DNA of 64,000 nucleotides. Origin: Monocercomonoides exilis. Lineage: Eukaryota; Preaxostyla; Oxymonadida; Polymastigidae. Shown in pieces: positions 35,248-44,200 of the stretch. Position numbers and translations under genes: made by a program. Positions within the stretch are counted from its first letter, which is position 1, and every line of letters starts with the position of its first letter. The notes under the pieces were generated by a model that worked only from the letters and a program-made list of their open reading frames with translations, did not search any database and was not told the DNA's origin. Location of the stretch: contig LSRY02000004.1 of assembly GCA_001643675.2 (NCBI GenBank), positions 688,001 through 752,000 on the forward strand. Direction: 5' to 3'.

Positions 35248-38200
35248 CTAGTTGTTTTCACCGCTTAACTTTTCAGAAATATAAATGATACTCGCGCTCA
35301 CTTCTTTTTCGTCTGTTTCTTCATCTTCAAAATCAATCGCATCTGAGACAGTCACGAACACTGTCCCTTTTGAAAAATACTTGATAAACGATCTTTTCAA
35401 TTCTACAAGTGTAGGCCGACATGATGCTTTTGCAGACAAACACGCTTTAATAGACTCAAAATGTGTTGACATGCTGACTGAAGAAGCGTTTGGTCTTTCT
35501 CCTTTCACAATCTTGTCTCCCGCAATCACTGCCTCATACTCCCCAAACGGGATCTGAAGTGTCAAACATTCCCACAGCATCATCCCAATCGAAAATGCAA
35601 CAGTCTTCTTCGTCGCCTGCTTCTTTGTCCCGCTCAGCAGCTCAGGCGCCATCCACCTCAGGCACTCTTTTTTGAAACTATCTTCATCCTCAAATGCTGA
35701 CGAGGGCAGAGAGTCACTTTCATCATCATCATCACTTGCAGATGTCACAACAGTCGATGAAGAGATGGATGATGAATCTGAGTCATCAGAAGAGAAGTCA
35801 GAGTGCATCACAATGCATATCACCATATGTTCTGAGAACAGCACAATGTGCGGGCTCAGATTCGCAAGTGACTGAAGCTTGTTTTCCATTTCATCAAACG
35901 AGTGGAGCGCAAGATTCGCCACCAAGAACAGGATCTGTGCAGCTGTCACTTCTCTCTCTTCCAGCGATCCGATCGGCATCTCCTTTGTCTTGTTCCTTCC
36001 ATGCAGCAGCATGAACAGCGAATCTCTCAGATCCACAATCAGCTTCTCATGAGGTGAAGAGCAGGCCATTGCATCCACCAGATTCGACATCGATGAGGTG
36101 GTTGGGCAAAGATCCTCCCCTCGAACAAATGTGGAATCTGAATCGGTTGTTGAAGTGGTTGAAGTGGATGAAGTGGATGAGATGGATGGAGATGGTGTTC
36201 GCTTCCTAATCTCTTCCTCTTCATCTTTCTCCAATGCCCACTGAGGAATTTTGTCCGAATCTCTTCCAAGGATGTATTCTGTCGAACCACTCTCAGATAG
36301 AAGATGCTCGGATGATTCAGAATGTTGCATATTCGTATCATACACCCTCTTCTTTATCCTCTCTTCATTTTTCTTCTCAGCTTCCCTCTCTGCCCTCCTC
36401 CATTGCTCTTCCGGTGACATCTCCATCGTCACCATCTCAAATGCCTTAGGATCTTTTCTGATGTTGTCATTCACAATCTCTCTCAGATCTTCTGCTTCAT
36501 TCTTCACCTTCTTCCATCGAACAGCCAGAACAACGGCAACTATAAGAACAATCAACAAAATTATCACCAACACAATTATAATAACTGTTGAATAGCCATA
36601 TCCTTTTCTACTTTCAACAGGTTTTCCATCTCCACTTGCTTTCGGATCGCTTCCGTTCTTCAAAATGAATGCCTTTGTTGAAGAAGGCGTATCTGCATTT
36701 CCAAACAGAATGCACACCAACACTTCTGCCTCCTCTCCTGCCTCGCAAATCGTCTTTGAAGGTACCGCCCCCAACACTTCTGCCTCCGACACAAACCCTC
36801 CCTCATCAAACGAGTATCTCTCCACCAACGCCTCCGACCCAACCCTCTTCACCACCCGAAACGACAGATTGCACGGCACAAGAAGCAGCCCAGCGAACTT
36901 CAGCCTCGTCACGCTCCCATCCTCCTCCGCCTCCACACTTTCCAGTTCCGGAATGAAAAACACTGATTCTCTTTCTTCCGCTATCCCGCCCAGCGTGCAT
37001 CCTTCGTTCAGCACCCACAGCGACGATCCATCCTTCACTCCATCTCCTCCTTTCACACTTGTCATGTTTAACAACCCAGAGCCTGCGCAAATGATATTTC
37101 TCCGAACTGATTTATAATTTCCGATCTTCGGGTTGTTGTTTATGAATTCGCTTTTTTCAATCGTCATGCTTCCTCCAAACACGCTCATTCCTCCCATCGA
37201 GCTGTTTGCAATTGTGATGTCTTTCAAAGTTGCTGTGCTGTTGACAAATGAAACGACCGAAGATGCCCATTTGCAAATGTGCTCCTCTTTGCTGTTTTCA
37301 TTTTTTTCTGAATGATCCAGGTCACCTCGAAGCACGTTCCAATGCAATGTCACATTGTTGCAATCGCAAAAACTCATCACGCTTCCTGCCTCAGACTTCG
37401 AAGAAGCATTGGAAAAAGTGCAATTCGCCAAACAAATCCCTCCTTTGAACAACGAGCAAGCAATGATTCCTTCCTCCTGCTGTGCAGACGAAACATTATC
37501 AAATGATGCATCTTTGAGTTCAACACTTCTTTCGCCTCCACTCTTTTGCTGTTCAGAAAATGGTTGTTCCCCTTCAATCAAAATGAAAGCGCCTTTGTTC
37601 AGAACAGTATCTTCCGCTTTCATTTCAGAAAACAACACACAACCACTCAAATGAGCGATTCGAATTGAAGCTTCGGCAGAAAAGTGCATGTGACTTATTT
37701 TTATCTGTGAAGCAGTCACTTGCCCATTTTCGATTGAGATGAGCGTCAGTTCAATCGTTTGAGCACTTCTTTCTTCCTGCGATTGGGAAAAGCTGCATGC
37801 AAACAACGACAGGCTTCCAGATTCTGCTGTGAGCAAAATGTGGTGTGCTGAAGAAAAGTCTGATTCAAAGAAAAACTCAATCTTCGAGACAGAGACGCTT
37901 CCTGATGTTGATATTACGCTGGATCTTGTGTGCGCAATATCGCGGAATATGGTGAGTTTCGAGGGATCTTCCTTTCGAGACGCGATTGAAAGATCTTCCA
38001 GATCCATCTCCTTTTCAACAAACGACTCGTCATCCACCAGAAGTCTGCTTTCCACATCGTTCGTCAAATGGCTCAGCGCATAGCCGATTGTCAGGCACGG
38101 AAGCTTCAGTGTTCCGCATTGTCTGTCATTCTTCCCGTTCTTGGAGGGAGCGGATGACAGGATGATGGTGTCTGCCTGGTGGATTGTGATGAAATCCATC

Positions 38201-41200
38201 AGATTTGTGTCGCTCTTGTGGTTTGTGGAGTCGATTCCGTAAATAGCATTCAACCGCGTATATGCTGTGTCTCGCAAGTCAAAATAGAATTGCGTCTCAT
38301 TGATCTGGCTTTCGATGTCAACACACTCCACAAAAATATCATTCCCCACTTTCGCGCTGTTTCCTTTGAATGTCATCTTCTCAAACAGAAACGAGAGGGC
38401 ACCCTCAAAATTTGCATATATGTAAATCCATCCTCCTTTTCCGTTGTCGTTGCTGCATCCGCACTGAATCACTGATGACTTGCTCATTGACAGAGCTCCT
38501 TCGCTATGAAGCTCCTCAAAAACACCGCCACCCTTCTCGGAACCAACTGCCTTGCACGAATCAAATGTGCATCCGCTGATTGATATCACTGAAGCACAGC
38601 CAGACGAACTGATAATTGCAGGCCCGTTTCCATTCCGAGTGATCAGCTGGAATGTGGAGTTTTTGATGGCGACAGAGCAGTCAGCAGCATTCTCCTTTTG
38701 GAATGAGCGAGAAACTATTTTCACAAAACTTACTCCAGAAAATGTACATCCCGAAGCCGCAAGATGCTGCATTGCACAATCGCATCCGTTGCTGATCGAA
38801 AACACACCCATCTCCGACATCACATTCTCAACTGACAGCTTCGAAACATTCAGCACTCCGCTTTCCATCAACAAGAACCCAACCTTCGCTGGAGCATCTC
38901 CACGTATCTCAGCTACAAACGAACAATCGCTTATCCCAATCACCCCACTTTTTCCAACAAATGAATACTGCCGCTCGTTCCAAAACCCTTCCGACAGTAC
39001 AACTGAAATCCTATTCAGTTGCAAAACGCCCTCGCTGCTAATTGCGGGATCGGTGCCACTTTCTGTCTTGTTTGCAAAAATCAGCTTCCCTTGATTATGT
39101 TCTTCTGTTTCAACTTGTTCAATAATAAAGTTCGACAGCACGAACGAGTCCTGCACAATTGTTTCATCTGATATTTTAATCCACTTCTGAGGAGCACTTT
39201 CATCAATCTGCTTCATCCCTTTCCACATGCCCTTGCACGGATCCTCTTCGCTTCCGCACCTCATAATATCGTATCCACCTGAACTCACAAATATTGTTTG
39301 GCTCACGTATGTCTCCAAGAAACGGAGCAACCCAGTGTCTTCCCAGACTAAATCCCTTCCACAAAACAGCAGTTTGTCTTCTCTTCTTTTCGTGAAGTCA
39401 AAGCAGAGTGTTGAGAGTGTCACACTTTTGTTCAGATCCCCTGCCGAGATGAATATGTTTTTTCCTGCCTGCGCCTTGTGGCCAGCAAATGAAACATCTT
39501 CTCCAAAAACAAAAGGAGTGCCAGCCAAAGCACCCTGGCATTCAACAAACGCAAACCCGCCTCTTCCACATTCTTCAGAGCAGCAGCAGTCATCTGTTTC
39601 TGTTTGGCTCATCAAAAATGTCGCTTCACCCACCAGCTCCACATAAACTGCTCCTCCCTTCTGGCTCGGCTTCGCAGATATCGATGAAAAATTGCATCCA
39701 GATATTTCGCACGAGGATGTCAGCCAAACAGGCGTTGACGAGAAAGACAGTGAAGTGAAATCGCAATTCAGCAATTGAACATCGCCTCCTTCAGAATGAA
39801 TGAGGCAGAACTCCAAGTTTGATGCGCTGTTGGATTTGAAGGTGCATCTATTGAGCGAAAGGCAAGAATCGGCTGATTCAGACAAAAGAAGAGTATTTTC
39901 GTTGTTTACGAAAGAAGAAGGAAGCGAAAATTGAATCAATTCAAACTTCAATTCTTTCGAGTTCTGAATAATTGATTTTTTTGAATCACTTGTTTCCATT
40001 AAATTCTCAAACAGCATCACACACTTCTCATCTGCCTTGTTCGGCACAACTTTGAACAATGAGAGGTCATAATGGTTCCTGATATTTGCTTCTGTTTCAA
40101 TTCGTATAACCCGATTCGGTGCTTCCAAATCGATGTTTTCATATCCTCTCCAAAACGACAGGCAAGCGAATTCCGCACTTCCACACCCCAAAATGTCCAT
40201 TCCACCCCTTGAAACAAGAATCGTATCATCCTTTCTTTGGATCAGGAATAGCAGAAGATCAGTTACAGATCCTTTCAGCAAAACATTATCTGTGCCTTTC
40301 AGATCAACAATGTTTTCGTTTCTCTCATTCTGCAGCTGAAACGCAAACCTTTGTCTCACAACAGATGCATTCACGTCTGTGCTCAACACAAATATGTCTT
40401 TCCCTTCAAATGCACAATTATCTGCAAATGTTATTTCTGTCAGTTTTATGCTCAGCAAGGGATTCTCTGAAATATCCAGATACAATCCACCTCCTCTTCC
40501 GCCTTCCTCGCTTGCTGAACACGACCTGATGCTTGTGCCGTTCATCTTAGCATCGCTTTCTCCCTCAACGGAAATAAGTCCACATCCTCCGTTCCCTCCT
40601 TCGTTCCTACAACCCTTCATGCTTGTCCCATTCTTCCAGTTCAGGGTCTTCACTTTCTTCAGCACAGCAAACCCACCATTCTCAAATGAACAGTTTGTGC
40701 TTTTCAATTTATTCAAAAAAATCTCAGTTCCCCCTTCTCCAACAACCATTCCTTTCCCGCTTGATCGGATGTTACTCACTTCCACGCTGTCAAAAGTGCA
40801 CCCAACCTCGCCGCTCAAAAAGATTCCGCAGTCAGCTTTATATTCCATGTTCTTTATAACCACTCTATCCAGCGAGATCTTTCCACCTTTCCCTGTAATT
40901 ATCCTCATGTTTGTCTCCGCCAATGTTTCCGGATCAGCATTTCCGAATGAGCACTCCACAAAATACGTTTTCCCCACACTAACTTCCACAAGCTCAGCGA
41001 AATCTGATGTTTCAGGCAGCTCAAATCCAATCTTCGAAATCGTCAGTGTTGTGAGCGTGGTTCCAACTGCCATCTTCAAGTGCCCCTCTTTCCCCACAAT
41101 CACCCGACTCCCGTCCTCTCCTTTCCCTTCAATCGTCGTCGGTTCGTTTTCCCTCTCGATCTCTCCACTCAGCTCACACGATGAAAGAATTCGCAGGACG

Positions 41201-44200
41201 CGCTTCTCCTCAGTCATTTTTCTTGAAGCATACCAAAGCTCCTCGCAAGGATAATCGTCAGCGCCACACCCGTCTGTATGGCCATTGAGCGTGTTCACAT
41301 ATATTATTTCGTCCGCTCTGGGGAACAGATACTTCAGAAGCGTGTCTGTTCCATCGGGAAATGTTGGATCAATCACCCACATCGTTTCCTCCTCCTGGCC
41401 TTCTGTGGCTGATCCTGCCCATTTATTTCTGTCAATCGTAATCCGCGGAGTGGGGCACACAAGATACACATCGTATCCCAGCATCGCATCGTTGCTCAGG
41501 AATTTGTTGTTCTTCATCGAGTATCCAACCTCGCTGCTCAAAAACTCCATGTGCAACCCTCCCCCCAAACCATCCGCTTTCCTCACTTTGCTCTCTTCAA
41601 CCGTGTTGTTGTTGAACAGCAGCTCCCCGTTGGCAGATACAGTTGTGATGATGCTTCCTCCTTTCGAACCACTCGCCAAGCAGTTGATTGAAGTAAATGA
41701 ACAAAAATTCACGCTCAAACTCTTCCCGGCTCCAACTCTCCCCGTAACCACAACTCCGTTTCCTTCGTTCCTCGTCAAAAGACTGAAGTTGCTCTTTTCA
41801 ACTGTTGCACTCGACAATTCTTCAACGAATAAGGCCCCGTGGTTCCCAAACTGTGTCGGCCCAGATATTTTCGAGTTTTTCATTTCTACATGGCTGCTGG
41901 ACTTTACAGCAATCAGTCCTTCAACTGATCCCGTCTTTAGGTTGTTCCATTCCACATCTTCCAGAGTGCATCGGCTGCTCGTCCCGCTCAGTTCAACCAC
42001 TGGCGCTCCCAGCAGTTCTATTTCGTTCAGCACTCCCCTCAGAATATGGAGACTCCCACCTCTCACAGTCACATATCCAAAGTCGATCTTCTTTGATTGC
42101 GCATTCATTGAGCAATCAACCAGCGAAAGTGCGGAGCCACTGCACAGGAATAGACACTTTCTTTCAGCTGCTGTAAATGTTGTTGAAACATTGAATGCTA
42201 TTCCACTGAATGAGATTGCATTGCTTGTATCGATGAGCCCTTCTCCTTCTCCTGTTCCATCAGATATCACATTTATCAGTGTTCCGTTTGTCTCTGCTTC
42301 AATGTCCATCTCTTGCGAACTCAAAACAATCGTATTTGCAAAGCAGAAACGACCTGTGAGCCTCAAACTCGCCTTCGAATCCCCAAATCGCACCAAACCC
42401 CCATACTGCAGCGTTCCGCACGGATAATCCGAAAACCCACATCCTGTGTAATCAAAGCTGTTCTCCTCTGCTCCGCCAATAAAGCAAGGCTCTCCGAATT
42501 CTCGGAAATACAACACGAGAGGAATGTGAAATTCTTTATTTGTTGTGCTTCTCTCAAAGCCCATCATATCTTCAGCCAATATGGTCTCTGTTTTAAAGCA
42601 CTGCAGCCAATCCCCAATAATCTGCCTCAGATCTTCTCCGTCAACAAACAGCTCCTTTCCTTTCCAAGCATTGCAACCGCTGAAACTGATATTGTCGAAG
42701 GCTAGGCTTCTGATGCTTTCGTGCAAAAAAAGATACATTGCACCGCCTAATCCATTTCCCACCGATTCGCGATCTTCTGAAGGCACCATGCAGTTCTCAA
42801 AACTTGTGCTTTTCACGCTCAAAAAGTTCCCGCTTCCAACCTTCCCCATGACTCCCCCGCCTCGAATTCCATTCCCTTCGTCACATGAGCCAGTGAAGTT
42901 GCAACTTTGGATTGTGATACTTTTTTCATCTCCGTTTGCTTCATTGATATATAAGCATCCACCGTCTCCATTTATCCTCCTCGTTCCAGTCAAGCTGCTG
43001 TTCTCTATCTTTATTGAATTGTAGTTGTCTGCAAAGATGGGTGAAGTTGTGAATGTTGTTGCTTGTTCCATTTTGAATCCACTTATCAGAAGATTCCCGC
43101 TTTCTACAAAGATCACATTGAAGGAAACAGGATCATTTGTATTTTCTGAAGAGAAATCCACACAACAGTTGGAGATGGAAAGCGACGATGAAGAGAAAAG
43201 AAAGGCTTTTCTTGCAGCTGCGAACAGCCTTTGCACATTCAGTGACAGATTTGAAAGGGAAAGAGGAGAGGAGCACATCACCAGTCCATCCTGTATGGCT
43301 CTGTCTGTGTCTCTAACCGAAATAGGCACAAGCGCCTCAGAATAGATAGTCGCTGATTTGGTCCAAATCACAACTTCCTGTTGTATTATTGACCTTGAAA
43401 GAACTTTGATGGTGTTCAATGGATCGCTTATTCGGTTCTCAATGCAGTAATCGATTGACAAGCAAGCAGAAGAAGGAAATCCACAGTGAGTGTGATCAGC
43501 TCCATTGTCGCTGTCAGTGATAATTTCTGATTGAAGAATGCAAAGATACACATGCAGAGGAATCACAAGAGAAGCACTTCCATTTTCGCTTCCGCTCAAA
43601 GCCAAAGCGTCTGACGGCAATTCCGATGAATCAAAAAATCCAATTGAAGACGAATTGATCATTTGGGAAAGTAAAATCCCACTCTCACATCCAACAAACA
43701 CATCCTTTCCATATTCAGCTTTGTTCTTTGTTTCCTTTGAAAATACAACTTCATTCTTTATTTCAAAAGAAGAAGACACATAGCCACAGCGGATGCATAT
43801 TCCTCCTCCTTTCCCTCCACATCCTTCTTCGCTTGGTGCACAGCATCCCTCGAAACAAGTTGAGCCATTTACAATCAGAATATCATTTTCGCCTAGCCAA
43901 GCACTCATCCCTCCTCCTTCTCCTCCATCCCCATAAACGCAGCAATCACTGAAGCCGCAACCATCGATCACAATCTCTCTATTGCGGTTATTATTCAACA
44001 CGTTGTTCTTCGCAATCGAAATACATCCTCCATTCCCATTCATCCTCTTGATGCTGCACATGTTGCATCCAGCACAGTTTAGCATCCCAGCTCCATTCAA
44101 ACTGATCAACGAAGCGGATCCAAATGTAATCTGCGATGTTGTGGAAAATCGGTTCAAAAACAGGCTCCCATCGTTTATCTTGATAAATCCAAATCCAAAT

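Noticed and set aside
41285-42427. Long plus-strand open frames (up to 380 codons) opposite the giant genes
   Set aside because: They lie entirely antisense to the better-supported giant coding sequences. They show no domain and arise because the Ser-rich codons used there give few stops on the complement.
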